Source of the DNA: Bizionia argentinensis JUB59
Lineage (GTDB): Bacteria; Bacteroidota; Bacteroidia; Flavobacteriales; Flavobacteriaceae
DNA: 64,000 bases
Reading direction: 5' to 3'
NCBI RefSeq assembly: GCF_000224335.1
Contig: NZ_AFXZ01000019.1
Coordinates: forward strand, 1 to 64,000
The notes under the pieces are model-generated. The model made no database searches, had not been told where the DNA came from, and was given only the letters and a program-made list of their open reading frames with translations. Shown one piece after another: positions 1 to 7,810 of this stretch. Position numbers and translations under genes: made by a program. The first letter of the stretch is position 1. Each line of letters opens with the position of its first letter.

Positions 1-46
1 CATCTCGATTACTTACCCAACGCAACCACTTCCACTTAAAAACAAA

Positions 47-76
47 AAATCCCGATCAAATTAATGATCAGGATTT
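47..76 (-). terminator. Intrinsic terminator after tRNA-Gln
   Basis: An inverted repeat (AAATCC-GATCA / TGATC-GGATTT with one mismatch and a 6-nt loop) lies just past the 3' end of the tRNA. On the minus strand it is followed by a T-run, so it fits a terminator for the tRNA transcript. Confidence 0.6.
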
Positions 77-84
77 CTTTATTC

Positions 85-160
85 TGGTTGGCCCACTAGG
101 TTTCGAACCTAGACTCTTTGGTACCAAAAACCAACGTGTTACCAGTTACACCATAGGCCA
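85..160 (-). tRNA. tRNA-Gln (anticodon TTG)
   Basis: On the minus strand the sequence folds as a complete cloverleaf. The acceptor TGGCCTA pairs with TGGGCCA, the anticodon stem TTGGT/ACCAA encloses the loop TTTTGGT (anticodon TTG), and the T arm is CTAGG-TTCGAAA-CCTAG. The discriminator is A, and the CCA end appears to be encoded (positions 85-87). The body without CCA is 73 nt (88-160). Confidence 0.95.
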
Positions 161-311
161 ATCTCGTAATGAGGATGCAAATTTAAAACAATATTCCATT
201 TGGGCAAACATTTTGTGAAGAAAAAATTATTTAAAAACTTAACCTTTCCTTAAAAGCATGATGAATGTAATATTTATTGTTAAATTCGCCTTATCTAAAA
301 ATTGCAATTAC

Positions 312-3300
312 ATGACAGATATTAGCTTCAAAAAGTGGAATACTATTTTAGGATGGTTCGCTTTTTTAGTCGCATTCATCACCTTCGGACTCACAGTTGA
401 ACCAACAGTAAGCTTTTGGGACGCAGGGGAATATATATTAACTTCCGCAAAACTACAAGTAGGTCATCCTCCTGGAGCACCACTGTTTCAAATGCTGGGA
501 GCCTTCTTTTCTATGTTTGCTTTTGAGCCTTCCCAGATTGGTTTTATGATGAATATGATGAGTGCCGCCGCAAGTGCATTTACTATTTTATTTATGTTCT
601 TTACCATCACACTTTTGTTAAGAAAGATGATTGGCGAACCAGAAACACTTAATATTACACAAAAATTCGCCATTTTAGGAAGTGGTTTAGTTGGTAGTTT
701 AGCATTTACTTTCACTGATGCGTTTTGGTTTAACGCCGTTGAAACGGAAGTTTATGCCATGGCAACCTTAATTATGTCTGTTTTATTTTGGTTAGGATTA
801 CGATGGGAACGCGAAATGAATGAACCTAGAGGTAATCGTTGGCTGATTTTAATATCTTTTATAATAGGATTGTCGTTTGGTGTTCACTTCATGGGATTAC
901 TAACCATTCCAGCTATTGGATTAATATACTATTTCAAAAATTATAAGACAGTTACCGTAAAGAACTTCATTATTGCAAATGTAGCGTCCGTGGCTGTTTT
1001 ACTTTTTATCTTTAAACTATTAGCGCCAAATATTCTACGCATTTTTAGTGCAACAGAAATTTTCTTCGTTAATTCTATTGGCCTCCCTTTTAACTCCGGA
1101 ACTATTTTCGCTGGAATTGTATTAGTGGCCATAATTTACTTCGGTTTAAAATATACGCGCGACAAGAACTACATTCACCTTAACACAGGTATTCTATGTA
1201 TCACATTTGTTATTGTTGGCTTTTCGTCTTGGTTAATGCTTCCTATTCGTGCTAACGCCAACGTGGTTATTAATGAAAACGACCCCAGTGATGCGCGTGA
1301 ACTTTTAGCTTATTATAATTTAGAACAGTATCCAGAAACACACTTATTATACGGGCCTCAATTTAGCGAGCAATATTCTGGTTTAGATGAAAATGAACCA
1401 TATGTGGATGATAAGCCAAACTATGAAAAAGATAAAGAAGCCGGAAAATACATTATTATAAACGACTGGGAAAAAGCACGTCAGAATTACAACTCGGAGC
1501 ATGCTTCTTTACTCCCACGTATGTGGAGCGGTGATAATGCCGAAAACTATATGATTTTTTCTGGTTATTTAGATTTTAAACTAAAGCCTCAATATCAAAT
1601 GGAAAACGAACTGCGAGCAGCCATAGGCAGTTTTAAAAATGATGTTGCCAATGGTATGGTTGATTATGAGGATTACCATAAATTCCTAAAACAGAATAGT
1701 CATCTTATTGACGTTGAAAAACCATCACTTGGAAGAAATGTTGCATACATGTTAGAGTACCAGTTAGGGTATATGTACTGGCGTTATTTTATGTGGAATT
1801 TTGTTGGAAAACAAAATGATATTCAAGGAAAACTAGATAATTTTAATGGCAACTGGTTAAGTGGTATTAATTTTATTGATGAATGGCATTTAGGCTTGCC
1901 ACAAACAGATTTACCAAGTGACGTTGCAGAAAACAAAGGACGAAATACCTATTATTTCCTACCACTCATTCTGGGTTTAATTGGATTATTTTTCCTTTAT
2001 AATAAAGACAAAAAGCTATTTTGGGTCACACTTGTATTCTTCCTATTTACCGGATTAGCAATTCAGATTTATACTAATGTCCGACCATTTGAACCACGAG
2101 AGCGTGATTATTCTTTAGTAGGCTCATTTTATGTCTTTGCTATATGGATTGGGTTCGGTGTATACGCTTTAGTGGACATGTTTAGAACAAAACTAACATC
2201 TACTTTATTAGCACCTGCCGTTACAGTACTATGCTTGGCATTAGTACCAGGCGTTTTAGCTGCTAATAACTGGGATGATCATGATCGTTCAGATAAATAT
2301 ACAGCACGAGCAATGGCGAAAATGTATCTGGATTCCTGTGGAGAAAACGGAATTTTATTCTCCATTGGCGATAATGATACGTTTGCTTTATGGTATGCAC
2401 AGGAAATTGAAGGTTACAGAACCGATGTTCGCGTGGTTAATACGAGTTTATTTCAAACAGATTGGTACATAGATCAAATGAAGCGTAAAGCTTATGACAG
2501 CGATCCTATCCCTTCCACATTAACTCATGAACAATATCGTTCGGGAACCCGAGATTATGTATTGAAAAAAACGCATTATTCTGATGACCAAGGAAGGCCT
2601 GTAAAATTATTAAAACAGGACACATTACTTCTTAAAGATTTTATGGACTTTGTAAGTAGTGATAATCCTAAAACTAAGTTTAAATATATTGCAGAACTGC
2701 AAGGTGAAGACCCTAGTTACTACCCTTTACAGTTGCAGAAGTCTAATTATTTCCCTGTTGAAAATATTCGCGTGCCTGTAAACAAGCAAAATGCTTTAAA
2801 ATATAATATTGTTAAAGAAAAGGATGCCGATAAAATGGAGGACTTTTTGGATATTAAAATAACCGAAAGTGCTATTTACAAGAACCGTCTATTAATGTTG
2901 GATATCATTAATTCTAACGACTGGAAACGCCCAATTCATTTTACAGGTGGTGCTTTTGGCAGCGACGATTATATTTGGATGAAAGATTACCTGCAACTAG
3001 ATGGAATGACTTACAAGCTAGTTCCAATAAAAACACCAGTGAACCGCGCAAATCCATTTGATATGGGACGCGTAGACAGCGAGCTTATGTACAACAAAGT
3101 GGTTAACTGGGATTGGGGTAATAGTGGTAGTCCAGATATTTATCACGATATAGAAACACGTAAAAACTCTATAACATACCGTGGAAACCTGGCTCGCTTA
3201 ATTGAGCAGTTAATTAATGAAGGTGAAAAAGAAAAAGCAGAAGAAATAGCCGACATCGCTATGACCAACATGCCTGTAGATTACTTTGGCTACTACACGC

Positions 3301-3683
3301 TTTTAGAGCCGTACATTAGTGCCTACTATGAAGTTGGTGCTAAAGAAAAAGCACAAAAACTCTTTATGCAGGTCGCTGAAAAATATCAAGAAAACTTGAC
3401 GTATTACAGTAAGCTGGATGAGGCACAACAGCGCCAAGTATTTGAGAAAATCTATACAGATATTGAACGTTATAAAGGTCTTATAGACATGGTACTTACT
3501 TACGATAAGGAATTTGCAAAAACAGAGACAAAAACGTTCTCTAATTTCTTAAACTTATTTAGTCATTTTTACGGCAATGAAGATGTTCCAGAAGTGGAAC
3601 AATCAGAAATTGATCAAACACCAGAACCAATTGATGTGGATATGCTTCAAACAGATACATTGAGCATCACGCCAGAAGATTAA
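312..3683 (+). CDS. DUF2723 (TMEM260-like, GT-C fold) membrane protein
   Basis: Large multi-pass inner-membrane protein of about 1,123 residues. The N-terminal region carries the DUF2723 signature WDAGEY followed by GHPPGAPL, then many hydrophobic helices to about residue 700. A soluble C-terminal part ends in a TPR-like helical repeat region and an acidic tail. DUF2723 proteins are related to eukaryotic TMEM260, a protein O-mannosyltransferase of the GT-C type, so a lipid-linked sugar transferase role on periplasmic proteins is plausible but not proven here. The reading frame is open from an ATG at 258. I chose the ATG at 312 (MTDISFKKW) because it gives the usual short cytoplasmic start before the first helix. 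The polysaccharide deacetylase gene follows by 5 bp, so the two are probably co-transcribed. Confidence 0.9.
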   Translation: MTDISFKKWNTILGWFAFLVAFITFGLTVEPTVSFWDAGEYILTSAKLQVGHPPGAPLFQMLGAFFSMFAFEPSQIGFMMNMMSAAASAFTILFMFFTITLLLRKMIGEPETLNITQKFAILGSGLVGSLAFTFTDAFWFNAVETEVYAMATLIMSVLFWLGLRWEREMNEPRGNRWLILISFIIGLSFGVHFMGLLTIPAIGLIYYFKNYKTVTVKNFIIANVASVAVLLFIFKLLAPNILRIFSATEIFFVNSIGLPFNSGTIFAGIVLVAIIYFGLKYTRDKNYIHLNTGILCITFVIVGFSSWLMLPIRANANVVINENDPSDARELLAYYNLEQYPETHLLYGPQFSEQYSGLDENEPYVDDKPNYEKDKEAGKYIIINDWEKARQNYNSEHASLLPRMWSGDNAENYMIFSGYLDFKLKPQYQMENELRAAIGSFKNDVANGMVDYEDYHKFLKQNSHLIDVEKPSLGRNVAYMLEYQLGYMYWRYFMWNFVGKQNDIQGKLDNFNGNWLSGINFIDEWHLGLPQTDLPSDVAENKGRNTYYFLPLILGLIGLFFLYNKDKKLFWVTLVFFLFTGLAIQIYTNVRPFEPRERDYSLVGSFYVFAIWIGFGVYALVDMFRTKLTSTLLAPAVTVLCLALVPGVLAANNWDDHDRSDKYTARAMAKMYLDSCGENGILFSIGDNDTFALWYAQEIEGYRTDVRVVNTSLFQTDWYIDQMKRKAYDSDPIPSTLTHEQYRSGTRDYVLKKTHYSDDQGRPVKLLKQDTLLLKDFMDFVSSDNPKTKFKYIAELQGEDPSYYPLQLQKSNYFPVENIRVPVNKQNALKYNIVKEKDADKMEDFLDIKITESAIYKNRLLMLDIINSNDWKRPIHFTGGAFGSDDYIWMKDYLQLDGMTYKLVPIKTPVNRANPFDMGRVDSELMYNKVVNWDWGNSGSPDIYHDIETRKNSITYRGNLARLIEQLINEGEKEKAEEIADIAMTNMPVDYFGYYTLLEPYISAYYEVGAKEKAQKLFMQVAEKYQENLTYYSKLDEAQQRQVFEKIYTDIERYKGLIDMVLTYDKEFAKTETKTFSNFLNLFSHFYGNEDVPEVEQSEIDQTPEPIDVDMLQTDTLSITPED

Positions 3684-3688
3684 TTTTT

Positions 3689-4357
3689 ATGGGAATTATT
3701 CCTGTTAAAACACCGACTATTATAAAAAAATTACTCCCAGACTATGTTTGGGAGTTTTCTACTTCAAAAAAGGTGTTATATCTTACTTTTGATGATGGCC
3801 CTACTCCTGAAATCACCCAGTGGACATTAGATATTTTAAAACAATTTCAAGCAAAAGCAACGTTTTTCTGTATTGGTAATAACATTCAAAAATATCCAGA
3901 TATTTTTCAGGCTATTCTCAAGTCAGGACATCGCATAGGAAACCATTCTCACACACATATAAAAGGTTGGCGCACATCTATTAAAAATTACGTTTCAGAT
4001 GTCAGTAAGGCACAAATTATTATAGATTCAGAATTAAAAAAATGTGAAGTTGAGAATATAAACCTAAATGCTTCGCTTCTATTTCGCCCACCCTACGGTC
4101 AAATTAAACCGAGGCAAGGGAAAGCCCTAAGAGCATTAGATTATAAAATTATTACTTGGAGTATTTTATCGTTTGATTGGGAAAAGGAAACAGATCCAGA
4201 AGATTCCTATTTCAATGTGATTAATAAAGCTGAACCTGGTAGTATTATTGTGTTTCATGACAGCGTTAAAGCATCCAGAAACCTACAATATGCACTTCCT
4301 AAAGTACTTGCTTATTTTTCCGATAAAGGCTATCAGTTTAAGACTTTACCTATTTAA
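3689..4357 (+). CDS. Polysaccharide deacetylase family protein (NodB domain)
   Basis: A 222-residue protein with the NodB-homology motifs of carbohydrate esterase family 4. These are motif 1 TFDDGP (Asp35-Asp36), the metal-binding HSHTH, motif 3 RPPYGQ and the late motif FHDS, so the metal-dependent deacetylase site looks intact. The substrate cannot be told from sequence; family members remove acetyl groups from peptidoglycan, chitin or surface polysaccharide. No clear signal peptide is visible. It starts 5 bp after the upstream membrane protein gene. Its last 4 bp overlap the end of the convergent thioredoxin-like gene. Confidence 0.88.
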   Translation: MGIIPVKTPTIIKKLLPDYVWEFSTSKKVLYLTFDDGPTPEITQWTLDILKQFQAKATFFCIGNNIQKYPDIFQAILKSGHRIGNHSHTHIKGWRTSIKNYVSDVSKAQIIIDSELKKCEVENINLNASLLFRPPYGQIKPRQGKALRALDYKIITWSILSFDWEKETDPEDSYFNVINKAEPGSIIVFHDSVKASRNLQYALPKVLAYFSDKGYQFKTLPI

Positions 4358-4650
4358 ACGTATTCTTGAATAATGCCTATAAGTGTATTAGCATCTTGCT
4401 CACCACTATGCCGCCATTTCATTTCGCCATTTTTATAGATAATTAGCGTTGGTGAACCTTTAACGCGAAGCGCTTCGGCTAATTCCTTATTTTTATCTAC
4501 ATTAATTTTAATAACTTTAGCTTTATCGCCAAGTGCAGCTGCTACATCTCGTAAAACGGCATGCATGATAGTTGATTGCTCGTTACTTTCCGTAAAAAAA
4601 TCTAATAATACAGGAATGTTAACATCAATAAGTTCCCCGAATTTTGACAT
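4354..4650 (-). CDS. Thioredoxin-fold protein lacking the CxxC active site
   Basis: A 98-residue protein that aligns by eye over its whole length with thioredoxin (DFF-T-E, then LRDVA, then KINVDKNKELAEALRV, then GSPTLIIY). The cis-proline loop GSPT is kept. The redox motif WCGPC is replaced by S-N-E-Q-S, so both cysteines (positions 23 and 26) are Asn and Ser and the protein contains no cysteine. It cannot do thiol-disulfide exchange. A chaperone-like or regulatory role is possible. The replacement is not explained by a single indel, and flanking residues are conserved. Convergent with the deacetylase gene. Confidence 0.85.
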   Translation of the reverse strand: MSKFGELIDVNIPVLLDFFTESNEQSTIMHAVLRDVAAALGDKAKVIKINVDKNKELAEALRVKGSPTLIIYKNGEMKWRHSGEQDANTLIGIIQEYV

Positions 4651-4747
4651 ACATTATAAGTTTAAGTCAAATGTGCTCTAACAAACCTACGCAAAAAAAA
4701 TTATTCTGACTAACAAACAATCAAGTCAGATGGAGCAAAACATCAAT

Positions 4748-5983
4748 TTAAGCCTTTTTAACACCTTTTTTAAGCTCAATCACAGTTACTTCAGGCCAAA
4801 TACCCACTCGGCCAGGAAAGGCATGATAGCCAAATCCACGGTTAACATTAATAAAACGTCCAAATTCTTGATATAATCCAGCCCATTGTTTATAGATATA
4901 CTGTGAAGGACTCCAGCGGAAAAACCCAGGAATTTCAATTCCCATTTGTAAACCATGTGTATGCCCACTTAAGGTTAATTGATAATTAAAATCATCCTCC
5001 TTCACCTGAAATTCCCAATGTGATGGATCATGCGTCATTAATATTTTAAAATCTTCCTTTGAAACGTTTTCTGAAGCTTTTTGTAAATCTCCAGCTTGAT
5101 TAAAACCTTTTCCCCAGTTTTCTACACCGATTAATGCTAGTTTCTGACCGTCTTTTTCAATGTAGCGATGTTCATCTAATAATAATTCAAAACCAATTTT
5201 TGGATGGACATCTTTAACTGCTTGGAAGTTTTTTAATTTGTCGGCAGGCGTGTCCCACTCCACATAATCGCCATAATCATGATTTCCCAAAACAGAAAAC
5301 TTACCGTACGGCGCATGCAGGGTTTTAAACATATCAATCCAATCATCCATTTCATCGGCCTTATTATTAACCAAATCACCAGTAAAAAGCATTAAATCTG
5401 TTTCCTGCTCGTTAATTAAATCTACACCATATTGAATCTTTTCTTTATTAGTAAAACTACCGGAATGGATATCGGAAATTTGTGTGATTTTAAAACCATT
5501 AAAAGCATCTGGTAAGTCTTCAAAAGTGAGTTGATATTTTAAAACTTTAAAATTATAACGCCCTTGAACAATGCCGTAAATGAAAGAAGCAAATGGAATG
5601 GCCGCCAAGCCTAACGCGATTTTTGATAAAAATATTCTGCGACCTTCAAAATCGGCTGTTGCGCCAGGCGAAATCCAAGAGAGGCCTTTTTTAAATACAC
5701 GAAATATATCTTCGCCAAACATAAAAGCGACTATTAACAATTTCGGAATTAAAATAGTAAGCATAAAGCCTGATACCAATTGAAAAGCATTGGTTTGTCC
5801 CGCACCGCTAGGCGTTACATACAATACATAAATAAAATAACCATAAATAACTATAGCGGAAAGAATCCAAATCCCTCGAATTATTTTATTTTTTGTAATA
5901 GCTTTTATGGCCTGAAAGGCATAAAATTCCACAGCGAAAATGATGACCGAAAATATAATAATTACAATAATCCAACGCGACAT
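4748..5983 (-). CDS. Membrane-anchored metallophosphoesterase
   Basis: A 411-residue protein. About four hydrophobic helices fill the first 150 residues, followed by a calcineurin-like phosphoesterase domain with all blocks present: SDIHSGS, FTGDLVNN, LGNHDYGDY, THDPSHW and SGHTHGLQ. The two-metal site is therefore complete. The architecture matches the YkuE/YaeI-like group of membrane phosphoesterases, some of which act on UDP-diacylglucosamine or related lipids; the substrate here is not known. The frame is open upstream to 6031, but the ATG at 5983 (MSRWIIVIIIF) begins directly with the first transmembrane helix and is the better start. Confidence 0.88.
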   Translation of the reverse strand: MSRWIIVIIIFSVIIFAVEFYAFQAIKAITKNKIIRGIWILSAIVIYGYFIYVLYVTPSGAGQTNAFQLVSGFMLTILIPKLLIVAFMFGEDIFRVFKKGLSWISPGATADFEGRRIFLSKIALGLAAIPFASFIYGIVQGRYNFKVLKYQLTFEDLPDAFNGFKITQISDIHSGSFTNKEKIQYGVDLINEQETDLMLFTGDLVNNKADEMDDWIDMFKTLHAPYGKFSVLGNHDYGDYVEWDTPADKLKNFQAVKDVHPKIGFELLLDEHRYIEKDGQKLALIGVENWGKGFNQAGDLQKASENVSKEDFKILMTHDPSHWEFQVKEDDFNYQLTLSGHTHGLQMGIEIPGFFRWSPSQYIYKQWAGLYQEFGRFINVNRGFGYHAFPGRVGIWPEVTVIELKKGVKKA

Positions 5984-6448
5984 AATAGTTGTTTTTTCAA
6001 GCGACTGTAAAGTTACTGCTAAAAATACCAAGCAATTTTTAAGGTGATGTTAAAGTTTAAAATTCACTTAAACTTTTAGTGTCTGTTTAAAAAAATTTAT
6101 TTGGGTTCATTTCATAACAAATCAAGTTAATTGTCGGAAAAGAAGTCACTTTCATTACAAAATAAGATTACATCTTTTTAAATTAATTTTGAAGAAGACG
6201 TAATCATATAACCATCACCAGTTTTAATTATCTCCTATTTAATAGCTACTTAAGATAACTCCAAATATTTTTATTTACCTAAAAACCAAACTTTTCAGCT
6301 TCTTATTAATATTTTCCATTATTTTCAAGAGGAATAAACGCGTTTTTCTAGAGCCAAAATTAGCATTACAGGTACTAACATATAAAATAAAGTCAACTGT
6401 TTCTAATCTGGTTTAAAGCGCACGGCACAGCCATTATTTATTGTTTCG
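5984..6448. other. Intergenic region, no recognised feature
   Basis: About 465 bp of AT-rich sequence between two minus-strand genes. I see no tRNA, no convincing open frame and no clean terminator or promoter pair here. Confidence 0.5.
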
Positions 6449-7645
6449 TTATTTATCGTATACAATATAAGCCGAAACCGTCCAATAATTGATTTTATCC
6501 ATTTCTATGGCTTGTGCTTCAGGAATAGAAAATGTAAAAACATGATCACCAGTAGCAATATTTCCAAGCTCAATAATTTCCGGTGTCACATCACTTCCAG
6601 GACACCAATTAGATCGTGAATAATCTGATGAGGCAATGCGCTCTTCAATTTCTTTTCCTTTCCAAGTTACCTTTTCAGTCCAAACACCGGATGATGGATT
6701 AAAGCGCCTGAAACTGGCACAGTCATCACGCCATGGCACAAATTGCTTCACGATATTATTATTGAACTTTATAATATTTTCTTTTTCTGTAAACTCATCA
6801 CCTTCGGCATGTCCACCGTGACCAGTAGTGATATAATATAATTTGGCATTCTTTAAAGTTCGATTAACAGGAAGGTTTACTTGCAAATCACCTTTATGAA
6901 ACCCATCATAAAACCGCTGAGCGCCTGAATATTTACTGGTATTTAAAACAGGTATTACACCTTGTTCATTCTTCAAATGATTTGGGACATCACTCTCTTC
7001 AAAATCTAAACTAACCGATACATTATAACCTTCCTTGGTCCAAGTATCAATAAAAACACCGATATAAACCTCGTTTTCCAAAACAGGTAAAAGTTGTGTA
7101 ATATCTTGTTCCCACTTTACATTTTCTTCCCATTTAGGGATATAAACTGGTTTTAAAGTGGCAACACGTTCATTATCATTAAAAAAACCGACTCCAAACG
7201 GCGTCATAAAACGCAATAATTCAATATTCGGTTGATAGGATTTGTTGTCAATTACTTCAGAAATTATTCCTGGAAAACCTGTTGCAAATTGTTCTTTCTT
7301 TAAATTATCACTTTCAAAATCTAGCAAATTCAAATCAGAAGATGCAGGAACAACAAACAATGAACCTGATTTATCCCAAGGATCACCATTAGAAGTGAGC
7401 GTCATTTTTACGGACACTTTCGGCTGTTTTGTATAATTGGGCAACGTTACTTTTTTAAGTAAAACCCGACCTGCATCCAACCTAAAAATAGAATCGGTTA
7501 GTTGAATACTATCGTTTTTAAAGCCCATATCGAAATAGATATTGGCGTCTTCAAAAATGGTTATTTGTTCATCGCCAATTGGATTTAAAGGCTCTTTGCA
7601 AGCCAAAACAAATAGAAATACTAAAAAAATATAGTGTAATTTCAT
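6449..7645 (-). CDS. PNGase F-like peptide-N-glycosidase lipoprotein
   Basis: A 398-residue protein whose sequence follows the flavobacterial PNGase F enzyme, which cleaves the Asn-GlcNAc bond and releases whole N-glycans from glycoproteins. Visible matches are GDPWD (region of the catalytic Asp), the MTPFGVG strand, FIDTW-x-KEGY (YTETWLAKGREY in PNGase F), GHGGHAEGD, DDCASFRRFNP and SNWCPGSDVTP. The start at 7645 gives a lipoprotein signal (MKLHYIFLVFLFVLAC); the open frame upstream to 7756 lacks this logic. The lipobox suggests a membrane-anchored, probably surface, enzyme. The adjacent co-directional gene encodes a GH20 hexosaminidase, which fits stepwise degradation of host or algal glycoprotein glycans. 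The eight-stranded two-domain fold is inferred. Confidence 0.85.
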   Translation of the reverse strand: MKLHYIFLVFLFVLACKEPLNPIGDEQITIFEDANIYFDMGFKNDSIQLTDSIFRLDAGRVLLKKVTLPNYTKQPKVSVKMTLTSNGDPWDKSGSLFVVPASSDLNLLDFESDNLKKEQFATGFPGIISEVIDNKSYQPNIELLRFMTPFGVGFFNDNERVATLKPVYIPKWEENVKWEQDITQLLPVLENEVYIGVFIDTWTKEGYNVSVSLDFEESDVPNHLKNEQGVIPVLNTSKYSGAQRFYDGFHKGDLQVNLPVNRTLKNAKLYYITTGHGGHAEGDEFTEKENIIKFNNNIVKQFVPWRDDCASFRRFNPSSGVWTEKVTWKGKEIEERIASSDYSRSNWCPGSDVTPEIIELGNIATGDHVFTFSIPEAQAIEMDKINYWTVSAYIVYDK

Positions 7646-7810
7646 GATTGAATTTGTTTTATTATCTGCTGAATAATTTCTACAAGTAACAACTTGAGGT
7701 TTATTTCCAAAATACGTATGATTATTTTCTGATGAAATAATATTTATGAATTTCATAAATAAAATTAATCGAATTACTTAATTCAGTAAGGGATTAATTA
7801 CATCCAAATC

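Noticed and set aside
7646-7756. 37-residue N-terminal extension of the PNGase F-like protein
   Set aside because: It would bury the lipoprotein signal peptide that begins at 7645.
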